Shown one piece after another: positions 1-7,869 of a stretch of DNA of 64,000 bases. The notes beneath the pieces are model-generated. The model was not told the DNA's origin, searched no databases, and saw only the letters and a list, made by a program, of their open reading frames with translations. The stretch covers positions 1 to 64,000 of the IMG/VR virus record IMGVR_UViG_3300044648_000036; one strand, given 5' to 3'. Positions within the stretch are counted from its first letter, which is position 1. Each line of letters opens with the position of its first letter. Source of the DNA: a virus. Position numbers and translations under genes: made by a program.

Positions 1-1
1 C

Positions 2-148
2 CTCATGGGTGTACCTGCAGCCGGTTACCGGGTTTTCGATAAGAAGCCCGGTTTCCGTACTGTGGAGCCCAAGGAGCGGATATCATTTAACACCTGGGCG
101 ACGCAGTTCAACGTGTCTTCCCGTGTACCTAAATTCAAATCTCTATGA
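2..148 (+). CDS. C-terminal part of a protein, 5' end outside window; weak HU/IHF-like ending
   Basis: An open frame enters from the left edge and ends at TGA 146-148, which overlaps the ATG of the next gene (ATGA). Forty-eight residues are visible. The last ones, SSRVPKFKSL, resemble the end of HU/IHF-type DNA-binding proteins (usually VPxFKxGKxL), and basic residues precede them. HU/IHF-like genes are known in crAss-like phages, so the idea is plausible, but the visible part is too short to be sure. Another small conserved phage protein is equally possible. Confidence 0.45.
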   Translation, partial: LMGVPAAGYRVFDKKPGFRTVEPKERISFNTWATQFNVSSRVPKFKSL

Positions 149-330
149 AGCATAACAGCAAAGACCTGTTTACCATACTCTCGGTCTCTAGTTTTATCAT
201 GTCCCTGGGGTCCGGGTACATGGTAACCTTGGATTATGACCCGATTTTTACCCTGTTCACTGTATTATTCACCTTGGTTTTCGGTTTTTCACTCGGAACA
301 GTAATAACACTGTACAGGTATGACCCCTAA
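145..330 (+). CDS. small membrane protein with two predicted TM segments
   Basis: The protein has 61 residues: a short charged N-terminus (MKHNSKD), a hydrophobic stretch at about 9-27, a short polar turn with LDYDP, and a second hydrophobic stretch at about 33-57 ending in RYDP. This is the pattern of a hairpin membrane protein. The ATG overlaps the upstream stop, and the gene overlaps the next one by 11 bp, so it is likely co-translated. A holin-like or superinfection role cannot be told from sequence alone. Confidence 0.6.
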   Translation: MKHNSKDLFTILSVSSFIMSLGSGYMVTLDYDPIFTLFTVLFTLVFGFSLGTVITLYRYDP

Positions 331-739
331 ACTAAAACAGTGTGCGGGTTGTAATGAACCACGGGTTATCTGGAAGAACCTTAACGGGTTGAAATACTGT
401 AAAAACTGTATAGGGCAGATGGAACCAACAAACAGGAAGTCTAAGAAGAGGATACCTATCAGTCCTACGTCAGATAAACGGGAAAAACAGACCCGGGCCT
501 ATAATGTATTAGTAGCCATCTTTAAAAGGGATAATCCGGTTTGTAAGGCTCAACTACCCGGGGTCTGTACCGGAAAGACAGAGGACAACCACCACATGAA
601 GGGTAAAGAGAACGAGCTCCTACTCGATTCGCGATACTGGCTCCCTGTCTGTCGTGCCTGCCATGACTGGATAGGAATAAACAGCCAGCAGGCCATCGAA
701 ATGGGGTTATCAATCAGCAGGCATAAACAAGCATCATGA
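320..739 (+). CDS. HNH-type zinc-binding endonuclease-like protein
   Basis: The protein has 139 residues. An N-terminal zinc ribbon is formed by C8-x2-C11 and C27-x2-C30. The C-terminal half has the layout of phage HNH proteins: C75 and C83, the HH pair at 91-92, a conserved SRYWLPVCRACHDW stretch, and C111-x2-C114-H115 that would complete the zinc site. Similar proteins in phages are annotated as HNH endonucleases or NinG-like recombination nucleases. The gene sits at the head of the replication block, overlapping both neighbours by a few bases. Role in recombination or host DNA cutting is inferred. Confidence 0.7.
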   Translation: MTPKLKQCAGCNEPRVIWKNLNGLKYCKNCIGQMEPTNRKSKKRIPISPTSDKREKQTRAYNVLVAIFKRDNPVCKAQLPGVCTGKTEDNHHMKGKENELLLDSRYWLPVCRACHDWIGINSQQAIEMGLSISRHKQAS

Positions 740-1323
740 TCAACAATCTCGATAAAATAAAAAGTATTCTGTCCTTCCCAGATGAGGATACCTTTTATCA
801 TCTTCAAATACTGAAGAGGAAGAAGGAACATCCGGAGCTAGGATCTAACTCTTACGTGGTAAAGACTTATTATATCAGTAGTCTGGAATACCTTGATGGG
901 AAGATGCCGGAGATTATCAGTCTCTGCAAGTTCCATAATGCACGGGGCTGTATCAATCTAAACAGAAGGAGTTTCGAAAAGACCGCATATCACCTACTAA
1001 AGAAGGTTACTGATCAGATCATGAACCGCGACTTTAAATCAGTCCGTAAGGCGTATGAGTCTGTTTGTGGTATGCACTCAGATGAATCTGATAAGAAGTG
1101 GATAGTAGACATAGATCATAAGGATGACGATAAGGTAGCTGTCTATATCAATGATATCAGGAACTGTGAGCCGGGTCGTCGAATGGATAAAGTCTACCGG
1201 GTACTGGAAACTAAAAACGGGTACCATCTTATCACAAAACCCTTTAATAAAGAAGAGTTCAAACAACTACACCCTGACGTGGATATTCACACTAACAACC
1301 CCACAATATTGATCATCCCATGA
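736..1323 (+). CDS. possible archaeo-eukaryotic primase (AEP)-like small protein
   Basis: The protein has 195 residues and is not recognised with certainty. Two stretches resemble motifs of the AEP primase-polymerase fold: WIVDIDH (D125, D127), like the hhhDhD metal-binding motif, and TKNGYHLITKPF (H164), like the sGxGxHh nucleotide-binding motif. A later DVDIHTNNPTILI segment could carry the third acidic position. There is no helicase or zinc domain, and the protein is shorter than a usual AEP primase, so it may be a reduced or non-catalytic version. The phage has a separate DnaG-like primase at 17028. The start overlaps the previous stop by four bases. Confidence 0.4.
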   Translation: MINNLDKIKSILSFPDEDTFYHLQILKRKKEHPELGSNSYVVKTYYISSLEYLDGKMPEIISLCKFHNARGCINLNRRSFEKTAYHLLKKVTDQIMNRDFKSVRKAYESVCGMHSDESDKKWIVDIDHKDDDKVAVYINDIRNCEPGRRMDKVYRVLETKNGYHLITKPFNKEEFKQLHPDVDIHTNNPTILIIP

Positions 1324-1454
1324 CCTTCGAAGTACCACTAACAATATACCTGTCAGAGAACAGTAACATCCCTTCGGATAAGGAGGTGATAGCACGGACA
1401 CAACCCGGTATCAGTATTATCCTGACAGGGTGCCGGCAACAGGAAATAACCTGA
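1320..1454 (+). CDS. small hypothetical protein (44 aa)
   Basis: The ATG overlaps the TGA of the upstream gene (ATGA), as at many junctions here, and the frame runs 44 codons to TGA. The product has no recognisable domain. The frame contains TAAGGAGGTGAT at 1379-1390, a full complement to the 3' end of 16S rRNA, which is unusual in a genome that otherwise lacks Shine-Dalgarno sites. The reading frame in the -1 register continues to 1585, so a frameshifted longer product is conceivable. Confidence 0.4.
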   Translation: MTFEVPLTIYLSENSNIPSDKEVIARTQPGISIILTGCRQQEIT

Positions 1455-1585
1455 CACACAAGGATGAAGAACAGAAGGCAATAGGGATAGTGGGATACAC
1501 TTTTACCAGGGAAGAGATAATAGCCTCCGTCTGGGAGTGTTCTATAAAGATGGACTCTAAAATATTAAAAGAAGATGTGGTGTAG
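1430..1585 (+). CDS. possible small protein or frameshift extension
   Basis: A frame with a candidate GTG start at 1430 reads 51 codons to TAG 1583-1585. It encodes a plausible soluble peptide with GYTFTREEIIASVWECS. It is open back to 1382, in the -1 register relative to the preceding small gene, so it may be that gene's continuation. No ATG is available near its beginning. It overlaps the start of the next gene by 11 bp. It is listed because otherwise about 120 bp would be unexplained; the evidence is weak. Confidence 0.25.
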   Translation: MPATGNNLTHKDEEQKAIGIVGYTFTREEIIASVWECSIKMDSKILKEDVV

Positions 1586-1754
1586 GAATAAAAAGATAAA
1601 GAGGGCTATAGCCACCCGGAATTTTATGATCAGTTATTACGAGTCCTACTGTAGCAGATACCACGGGATGGACTGTATCATGGATAAACACTTCTCTGAC
1701 CTTATCAGCTGGGAGAAGAGATATAAAGACCGTTTACTTAAACTACTAAAATAA
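1575..1754 (+). CDS. small basic hypothetical protein (59 aa)
   Basis: ATG at 1575 to TAA at 1752-1754 gives 59 residues with a basic N-terminus (MWCRNKKIKRAIATR), three cysteines in total and a Lys/Leu-rich end. It sits directly before the ParB-like gene, six bases from its start. The length and continuous fit between neighbours suggest a real gene; no family is recognised. Confidence 0.5.
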   Translation: MWCRNKKIKRAIATRNFMISYYESYCSRYHGMDCIMDKHFSDLISWEKRYKDRLLKLLK

Positions 1755-1760
1755 AGTTTT

Positions 1761-2489
1761 ATGTCAGTCACACAAGAGATTAAGAAAACCAAGAATTACG
1801 ACCAGTTCCTATTGTTGGGAGGTAACCGTAAAGTTGACCCGCGCCACGTAGCACGTCTGAAAGAAAGTATGTCTCAGGAGTACTTCATGTCCCCGATTCA
1901 GGTAAACGAGAAAATGGAGGTACTTGATGGTCAACACCGCCTGGCTGCGTGTACAGAACTCGGGCTACCGGTTCACTACTTCGTATCAAAGGGCGGGAAT
2001 CTACGTACAGTACAGGTACTCAACTCAAACAGTAAAGACTGGAAGATCGAAGACTATATGGAGAGCTATATCGAACAGGGAATAAAGGACTATCAAACCT
2101 ACAAAGAGTTTTACCAGAGTTACGGGTTCAACCATAAGGTCTGCTTGATGCTGCTCTTGAACCGGGACGCATCTAACAGTGATGACCTGCGCGATTTTGC
2201 TGAGGGTAATTTCCGGATAAAATCAGTAGCTAAGGCTGCCGAGACTGCCGAAAAGATTAACCTCTGTGGCCAGCACTACGACGGGTTCAAGCGTAGGAAT
2301 TTCATATTCGCCTTGATGAAGTGCCTGAAGAAACCTAAGTTCAACTTCGACGAGTTCCTGAAAAAACTCTCCTACCAGTCCCGCAAAATGGTTGACTGCT
2401 CCCAAGTAGAACAGTACCTCGAACTAATTGAAGAGATCTACAACTTCAAAAGGAATAAGGGTGAGAAATTGGTTCTCAGGACTATCTGA
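1761..2489 (+). CDS. ParB/Srx-fold nuclease-like protein
   Basis: The protein has 242 residues. The N-terminal part has the ParB/sulfiredoxin fold signature: a strand ending in NRKVDPRHVARLKESM, then PIQVNEKMEVLDGQHRLAA with the DGQHR motif at 56-60, followed by a strand with VHYFV. The C-terminal 150 residues are helical and carry no obvious ParB helix-turn-helix, so this is not a chromosome-partition ParB. Free-standing ParB-domain proteins in phages are usually DNA-binding or nuclease/modification factors. It is preceded by AAGTTTT-ATG without a Shine-Dalgarno sequence. Confidence 0.75.
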   Translation: MSVTQEIKKTKNYDQFLLLGGNRKVDPRHVARLKESMSQEYFMSPIQVNEKMEVLDGQHRLAACTELGLPVHYFVSKGGNLRTVQVLNSNSKDWKIEDYMESYIEQGIKDYQTYKEFYQSYGFNHKVCLMLLLNRDASNSDDLRDFAEGNFRIKSVAKAAETAEKINLCGQHYDGFKRRNFIFALMKCLKKPKFNFDEFLKKLSYQSRKMVDCSQVEQYLELIEEIYNFKRNKGEKLVLRTI

Positions 2490-2526
2490 TTACCTGTCAC
2501 TATGAAAACTAACTAAACCAAGACAG

Positions 2527-2901
2527 ATGAAGTCAAAAAAGTTTCTTCGAATAACATCCGAGACTCCCCCTAAGATAAAAGAGGTAATAAAGAATCACCT
2601 AAACCATCTCGATAAAGAATATGAGGAGTCCGAAGACTGGTTCGACCGAAGATTACGTCAGGTACTCCCAGATATTAAGCGGATGAAATCAGAAGGATTT
2701 AACCCGATTGGTTATTCTGTAATGTTTATTGAGGACACCTTTTACTTCAAGACCAAAGAAGAAGCTCTGAGGGCGTACCAGTACTTTGAAGTAGAACGGA
2801 GAGGTATCGCTGGGTGGTGGTACGGAATAGAAGAAAAGGACCAGAATGCTAAAGACTATCTGGAGTCTACAGATAGTGAACCCCGATATACAGACCTATA
2901 A
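2527..2901 (+). CDS. conserved-looking hypothetical protein with WWYG motif
   Basis: The protein has 124 residues. The N-terminal half is charged and helical; the C-terminal part has GYSVMFIEDTFYFKTKEEA and IAGWWYGIEEK, a pattern seen in small phage proteins of unknown function. It lies between the ParB-like and SNF2-like genes and ends eight bases before the likely start of the latter. No catalytic motif is visible. Confidence 0.6.
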   Translation: MKSKKFLRITSETPPKIKEVIKNHLNHLDKEYEESEDWFDRRLRQVLPDIKRMKSEGFNPIGYSVMFIEDTFYFKTKEEALRAYQYFEVERRGIAGWWYGIEEKDQNAKDYLESTDSEPRYTDL

Positions 2902-2908
2902 AAATAAG

Positions 2909-4036
2909 ATGATGACCAAAAGAGAACAGATACAGTTAGAAGCCTTTACAGAACTTACTAAACACCCCCGCGCCGGCGCCGCTATCAGTATGAGAGTAGG
3001 TAAAACATATCTGGGGTTACAGGTTCTGGATTACTATCAGCCTTCGCGTATACTGGTTGTTTACCCAAAATTATCTATCAGAAAATCATGGGAAGATGAC
3101 ATAAAGAAATTCGGGTTTGAGCACCTGGATATAACCTATACTACTTACTTATCCCTTGATAAGCAGTCCTTAGACTATGATGTGGTTGTCTTAGATGAAT
3201 GTCACTCTCTTACTATTAAGAGTGAGCCGTGGTTAAAGGAATACCGAGGGATAATAGTAGGACTTACAGGTACACCCTCTAAGAACACTTACTCAGATAA
3301 ATACCGGTTAGTAGCTACTTACTGCCCAATCGTCTACACCTACATCGTAAATGACGCGGTAGAGGATAAGATATTATCGGACTACCGGGTTATAGTACAC
3401 AAACTTAGGTTATCTGGTAAGAAGGATGTACTAGTACAGTTAAAAAACCGGCAGTTCTGGACATCTGAACAGGAATCTTATAACTACTGGACAGAACAGG
3501 TAGCGTCAGCAGACCGGCCACAAACCCGGCAGATAAAGTCTATCATGCGTATGAGGTCTATGATGGACTTTAAGACTAAGGAAGACTACGCGAAAAAGTT
3601 AACAGAATTACTAGAGTATAATAAACTACTGGTATTCTGCAACACGACAGAACAGTCAGACCGATTAGTAACTCATACTTACCACTCCAAGAACAAGAAG
3701 TCAGAAGAAAACCTACAGTTATTCCAGGACGGTAGTATTACCCGGTTAGGCTGTGTCGCCCAGCTCTCTGAGGGTCTCTCCTTTAATCAGCTGGACTCTA
3801 TCTTACTACTACACGCCTTCGGGAACGAACGTAAGAGTATGCAGCGGCTGGCCAGGGCACTGTTACCAGAAGAAGGTAAAACTGCTAACATCCATGTACT
3901 TTGTTATAAAGATACTATAGATGAAAAATGGGTAGAGACAGCCTTAGCGGAACTGAACCAAGATAAAATAAGGTATGTAGACGGGGAATTTTATCTCGAA
4001 CAGTTAAAACAGGAAAAATTATGGCTACACGATTAA
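2909..4036 (+). CDS. SNF2-like superfamily 2 DNA helicase/translocase
   Basis: With the start at 2909 (an MM pair, directly after the upstream stop) the protein has 375 residues, a compact SF2 core. Visible motifs are: motif I SMRVGKT at 27-33, motif II DECH at 96-99, motif III LTGTP at 119-123, and the second RecA domain with LLVFCNTTEQSD, QLSEGLSFNQ (motif V) and QRLARALLPEE (motif VI). A longer frame starts at 2846 but would overlap the upstream gene by 56 bp and adds a sequence unlike the family. SNF2-like helicases are standard in the crAss-like replication block, where they are thought to act in replication or recombination. Confidence 0.9.
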   Translation: MMTKREQIQLEAFTELTKHPRAGAAISMRVGKTYLGLQVLDYYQPSRILVVYPKLSIRKSWEDDIKKFGFEHLDITYTTYLSLDKQSLDYDVVVLDECHSLTIKSEPWLKEYRGIIVGLTGTPSKNTYSDKYRLVATYCPIVYTYIVNDAVEDKILSDYRVIVHKLRLSGKKDVLVQLKNRQFWTSEQESYNYWTEQVASADRPQTRQIKSIMRMRSMMDFKTKEDYAKKLTELLEYNKLLVFCNTTEQSDRLVTHTYHSKNKKSEENLQLFQDGSITRLGCVAQLSEGLSFNQLDSILLLHAFGNERKSMQRLARALLPEEGKTANIHVLCYKDTIDEKWVETALAELNQDKIRYVDGEFYLEQLKQEKLWLHD

Positions 4037-4239
4037 CAGAACATCAGTTTCATGCCGTCTGGACTGAAGCGGTAGGTAAACCGGGGTACGATAAAAAGCT
4101 CTTTCAAGAAGTGCTGTCATCCTTAATAGAAAAGGGTATAGTTATTCCTACAGAAGAGATAAAAAGTATGTGTACCTGTCAAGGATTTTATCGACCAATA
4201 AACTGCCCGATTCACGGAATTAACGGTATAGCAAAATAA
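4021..4239 (+). CDS. small zinc-finger-like hypothetical protein
   Basis: The protein has 72 residues. The N-terminal half is helical; the end has MCTCQGFYRPINCPIHGI, three cysteines and a histidine that may bind zinc. It overlaps the helicase gene by 16 bp, suggesting coupled translation. No family is recognised. Confidence 0.6.
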   Translation: MATRLTEHQFHAVWTEAVGKPGYDKKLFQEVLSSLIEKGIVIPTEEIKSMCTCQGFYRPINCPIHGINGIAK

Positions 4240-4242
4240 CTT

Positions 4243-4638
4243 ATGACGCACTCATTCCACACCAAACTAAAGAAGGTAGACGGTAAGATGGTCTTTCCTG
4301 ACGTACTAACAGAAGAGAAGTACAAACTTTTTATGAAGAAAGTAGGGGAGGGAGAAGAGGTGAAGATCGAAGTCCACGAAGTAGGCGCCGAAAAGACATT
4401 ACCCCAGCTCCGTATGATCTACGGTATTCTCCGTAACGTATCAAAGGGTACCGGGGAAGACTTTTCCGCAGTAAAGAAGCGTTATAAGGAGAAGGTAGGT
4501 ATGGTGATCAACTATAAGGTAGGTACCGAAGTACGAGAACTGGTACTATCATTCGCAGATCTGGAATTAGATGATGCAGTTTACGTGTGTAACCAGTTTC
4601 AGATAATATCTGACCAGGAATTACGGATGGTGGCCTAA
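4243..4638 (+). CDS. NinB-like hypothetical protein, tentative
   Basis: The protein has 131 residues. A central segment, AEKTLPQLRMIYGILR followed by a helix with EDFSAVKKRYKEK, is reminiscent of NinB/YbcN-type recombination accessory proteins, where a similar 'QLR-hIYGhL' helix occurs. The rest does not match clearly. Neighbouring helicase and nuclease genes fit a recombination role, but this is inference. It ends convergently with the minus-strand gene at 4635. Confidence 0.4.
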   Translation: MTHSFHTKLKKVDGKMVFPDVLTEEKYKLFMKKVGEGEEVKIEVHEVGAEKTLPQLRMIYGILRNVSKGTGEDFSAVKKRYKEKVGMVINYKVGTEVRELVLSFADLELDDAVYVCNQFQIISDQELRMVA

Positions 4639-4952
4639 CTGCCGGTTGGAATACCTGACGCCTGTAATATAGACTCTGCAGAAAACTCGGTAAAGTCAAC
4701 CTGTGAGGTCTTTTCAGCAGCGTCCACAATCTTCTTATAGGTAGCGTTTAACTGACAGACTGCGTACATCCACGGTTCCAATTCTTCCCCGGTTTTCACT
4801 TTAGAGGTCAGGGTGCTGAGTTCTTCCGGGGTTCTACCCTTAGTGAGTTCCGCGATAGCCAACGGGAAGGATACCCCGAGGTTGTAATCTATGCTGATAG
4901 TAACATCCAGGGTTTTCTTAAGGACGGGGACGAGTTGTTTAGTAGGTTCCAT
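4635..4952 (-). CDS. isolated minus-strand hypothetical protein (105 aa)
   Basis: This gene fills a 360-bp interval with no plus-strand gene. Its ATG is at 4952-4950 on the reverse strand and it ends overlapping the plus-strand stop at 4638. The protein is soluble, with a Leu/Thr-rich N-terminus and ELEPWMYAVCQLNATYKKIVD in the middle. No family is recognised. The 48 bp between it and the gene at 5001 are A/T-rich and would have to hold divergent promoters. Confidence 0.6.
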   Translation of the reverse strand: MEPTKQLVPVLKKTLDVTISIDYNLGVSFPLAIAELTKGRTPEELSTLTSKVKTGEELEPWMYAVCQLNATYKKIVDAAEKTSQVDFTEFSAESILQASGIPTGS

Positions 4953-5000
4953 AGGATCATTAAGATAAGAAGATAGTAAAAGATAACCAAAAAATATTTT

Positions 5001-5339
5001 ATGATAGATAAGGTTTACGTTCTTGAAACCTCAGCCGGCTGCTGGGATGACTTCAGATGGATAACAGTAGGAATATATACTGACCCGGTTACTGCGGATC
5101 AGGAAAAACAGAAGTTTATAACTGAGGTTACCACGGAGAAGTCCAGGTATACTCCTGAGGAAAGTGAGAGGTTTGATAAACAATCTGAGGAGATGTTTGA
5201 GCTAAACATCTCGGATGAGAAGTGGCCCCAACCCCTTACAGACTGGTGGGGGTGGAAGTATAACTCTGATAAGAACATTAACATTAATGACACTAAGGTC
5301 ACCGAACAACCACTCAACCAAAGACTGTTTACTATATGA
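5001..5339 (+). CDS. hypothetical protein (112 aa)
   Basis: The protein has 112 residues. It begins KVYVLETSAGCWDDFRWITVGIYTD, a strand-rich start common to small phage proteins that resemble the repair- or signal-related 'VYVL' family, and has a Trp-rich middle (PLTDWWGWKYN). Its leader, AAATATTTTATG, has no Shine-Dalgarno sequence. Its stop overlaps the start of the uracil glycosylase gene. Confidence 0.6.
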   Translation: MIDKVYVLETSAGCWDDFRWITVGIYTDPVTADQEKQKFITEVTTEKSRYTPEESERFDKQSEEMFELNISDEKWPQPLTDWWGWKYNSDKNININDTKVTEQPLNQRLFTI

Positions 5340-6088
5340 GCACACAGACGATCAACATAACAGACCTCTCCCAGAAGCTGCAGGATAGGCTAGTCCCTTC
5401 AGGATGGTATAACATCCTACGCCCGTACTTTCTAAGGGGAGGACTTGATAAAGCGTTGGAACTGCTGGTAAAAGAAAAGCAGTTGGGGTATTCATTTACC
5501 CCGGGAGTTAAACACCTGTTTACCGCGTTCGAGAACTGTCCCTATTCAGAACTTAAGGTAGTGATAGTAGGGCAAGACCCGTACCCTTTTATAGGGAAAA
5601 ACCCGGAAGGCCAAGAAACTTCTGTAGCAGATGGGATGGCATTTTCATGTAGCCACACTAAGGCGTTACAACCTTCTTTGAAGCGGATACTGGAAAGCAT
5701 CGACCGGACAGTATACCATAACAGTGCCTCCGTAGACTATGATTATAACCCGGACCTAACCCATCTGGCTAAACAGGGTGTACTGTTGTTAAATACTGCA
5801 CTCACAACCCGGGTAGGAGAATCCGGCAGCCACTACGATATCTGGAAACCTTTTATAGCCACCTTACTGGATACCCTGAATAAGATAAACTCGGGTTTAG
5901 TATTCCTGTTTGCAGGCAGTAAGAGTAGGGAGTTCGCCAACTATCTCTCAGAGGGTAACCACTATATCTTCTTTAATGAGCACCCGGCCTTTGCGTCTCG
6001 GGAGAAGCGGGATTGGCAGGATAACGACTTCTTCAACAAGTGTAACGACATTCTTCACAACAACAATAATTCAAGGATATTATGGTAA
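5336..6088 (+). CDS. ung: uracil-DNA glycosylase, family 1
   Basis: The protein has 250 residues, close to the normal family length. It removes uracil from DNA as the first step of base excision repair. Motifs seen: GQDPYP at 79-84 with the catalytic Asp81 (usual GQDPYH, so the final His is Pro here), GMAFS at 100-104, LLLNTALTTR with the uracil-binding Asn153, and EHPAFAS at 215-221 in place of HPSPLS, with His216. UDG is a regular member of crAss-like replication blocks, here together with ThyX, fitting control of uracil in phage DNA. Confidence 0.92.
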   Translation: MSTQTINITDLSQKLQDRLVPSGWYNILRPYFLRGGLDKALELLVKEKQLGYSFTPGVKHLFTAFENCPYSELKVVIVGQDPYPFIGKNPEGQETSVADGMAFSCSHTKALQPSLKRILESIDRTVYHNSASVDYDYNPDLTHLAKQGVLLLNTALTTRVGESGSHYDIWKPFIATLLDTLNKINSGLVFLFAGSKSREFANYLSEGNHYIFFNEHPAFASREKRDWQDNDFFNKCNDILHNNNNSRILW

Positions 6089-6324
6089 AAGACAAAATAA
6101 CCTACCGAGGTTTAGACTGGCCATTACGGGTACTTACTATCCCGGGTTATGGAGAAGACCTGCTTATAGGGTCTACTGATCTGTACAGTGTCTTATTTGA
6201 GGGTTATGCATCTTCTGACAGGGATGCAGAAGAAGTAGATGACCAAATATTCTTTTATGTAGAACCTTCTGAGTTAGAGCTACCTGACCGAGAAATTAAA
6301 AAAGTAGTGGAGGAAAATTTATGA
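6082..6324 (+). CDS. small acidic hypothetical protein
   Basis: The protein has 80 residues, is acidic, and contains the stretch DRDAEEVDDQIFFYVEPSELELPD. It resembles small phage proteins of unknown function with a single beta-sheet. It overlaps the UDG gene end by seven bases. The 48 bp following it hold no gene. Confidence 0.55.
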   Translation: MVKDKITYRGLDWPLRVLTIPGYGEDLLIGSTDLYSVLFEGYASSDRDAEEVDDQIFFYVEPSELELPDREIKKVVEENL

Positions 6325-6372
6325 CTGAAGTGTAGCAGTAAAGAGTTAGCTGAATAGTACAAAGGATGTTTT

Positions 6373-7869
6373 ATGAATTTAATAATAGCGGAATCTCTCA
6401 GGAGGTTCCTCGAACTGAACAGAAGTAAGAGCCTGATAGCTCAGATATTACTCGATGATGATTTTACGACAGTAGAGTTTGGTAACTATATATCGCGGAG
6501 AGGAGATATGTTAAGTTTTCTACCGGCCGGTAAAGAACACCAGGTAAACGATAACGGGGACTGGAGAAGAGAGAACAGGCAGACTGCCCGTGCTGGTAAG
6601 TTAGTAAGGAAATTGATCAATGAGTACGGATACACCAATATGAACCCTAAAGACAGCGACTTCGAACTTTTTTCTAACCTGGTTAAATCTGATAAGGTTA
6701 ACGATGAAGACTGTAAGGTCAGGTTTGAACTGGTAAAAGGAGAAGATATCAGGTACCGGTACTACGAAGACAACCACTCGGATAAGTATAATCTCGGTAC
6801 TATGAAGGACTCCTGTATGCGTTACGGTAAATGCCAGGATTGGTTAGACCTTTACGTCAAGAACCCGAACAAAGTGGGACTACTGGTTCTCCTGGACGAG
6901 GATAATAAGACAGTAGGTAGAGCCCTTGTCTGGAAGCTGGACTCAGGGGAAACTTTTATGGACCGTGTTTATGGTACTGAAGCTCATCAGAAGATGTTTG
7001 AGTCTTACGCAGAGAACAGGAAGTGGTGGTATAAATCAACACACGATAATGATCAGAGTGCTGACATCGTTACTCCGGATGGAGAACCCTCACGTAAAGC
7101 TCTGGAAGTTACTCTTAGCTACGCCAATTTGGACAGGTTCCCTTATATGGACACTTTATCCTATTACAGTCACGATGGTTTGATAACTAACGCAAGTAGT
7201 AGTTATGACTACGAACTCAGGGATACCGAGGGTTATTGGGAAGGACATAATGATGATGATGATGACGAGGATGATAACGATGGACAGGTGTATGATACAT
7301 ATCGTTGTCGCTATATTGACGAGAATGGTGCCTGCTATATCGAAGGTTTCGGTTATGCCCATGAGGACGACTGTATTTATGATGAGTACACTTGGCGTTG
7401 GAACTTAAACAGGGACAGTGAGAGGTTAGAAAACGGTAAATGGTGTCACGAGGATGACGCTATTTATGTAGAGGATTACGGTCATATACACAAGACCGAA
7501 ATAGACGACTACCGGCAAGTAGATGGTAAGTGGTACCGTGAAGATGATACTTGTTGGGATGAGATCGGGGAAGAAGACATCCTTATCAAAGACTCAGTAG
7601 AACTGTATACAGGAGGAAGAACATCTAAAAATCACAGGGGTGTAGTAGAGCTTGATGAGTTTTATGGGGATAAACAATATGCCCTGACTTCTGACTGTTT
7701 TGTCTGTCCCCACTCGGGTACTTATTATCTAACAGAAGATAGTGTAGTTACTTATTGCGGTACCCGGGTAGCACAAGAAAATCTCAGAAATTACCTCGAA
7801 GAACATGAAGAAGAAACAGGAACACCTACAGAAAATCAGTTAACCTTAGAACTCATAGATCATGGATAG
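6373..7869 (+). CDS. large acidic conserved phage protein with tandem Tyr/Asp/Cys repeats
   Basis: The protein has 498 residues. The first 220 contain a conserved-looking core, LGTMKDSCMRYGKCQDW, then VGLLVLLDEDNKTVGRALVWK and GETFMDRVYG, seen in large phage proteins of unknown function. A run of Asp residues (from a GAT repeat at about 7247-7280) links to a C-terminal half with repeated units of the type G-x-W/Y-x-HEDD-x2-Y, for example at NGKWCHEDDAIYVEDYGH and DGKWYREDDTCWDE. It lies just before the peptidase gene and overlaps it by eight bases. Function unknown; the repeats suggest binding rather than catalysis. Confidence 0.6.
   Translation: MNLIIAESLRRFLELNRSKSLIAQILLDDDFTTVEFGNYISRRGDMLSFLPAGKEHQVNDNGDWRRENRQTARAGKLVRKLINEYGYTNMNPKDSDFELFSNLVKSDKVNDEDCKVRFELVKGEDIRYRYYEDNHSDKYNLGTMKDSCMRYGKCQDWLDLYVKNPNKVGLLVLLDEDNKTVGRALVWKLDSGETFMDRVYGTEAHQKMFESYAENRKWWYKSTHDNDQSADIVTPDGEPSRKALEVTLSYANLDRFPYMDTLSYYSHDGLITNASSSYDYELRDTEGYWEGHNDDDDDEDDNDGQVYDTYRCRYIDENGACYIEGFGYAHEDDCIYDEYTWRWNLNRDSERLENGKWCHEDDAIYVEDYGHIHKTEIDDYRQVDGKWYREDDTCWDEIGEEDILIKDSVELYTGGRTSKNHRGVVELDEFYGDKQYALTSDCFVCPHSGTYYLTEDSVVTYCGTRVAQENLRNYLEEHEEETGTPTENQLTLELIDHG

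Noticed and set aside
522-831. Minus-strand open frames opposite the HNH and AEP-like genes
   Set aside because: They are antisense shadows of two genes with recognisable motifs and correct start/stop overlaps.
2846-2908. Upstream start for the SNF2 helicase
   Set aside because: It overlaps the previous gene by 56 bp and adds a sequence unlike the family; ATG at 2909/2912 directly follows the previous stop.
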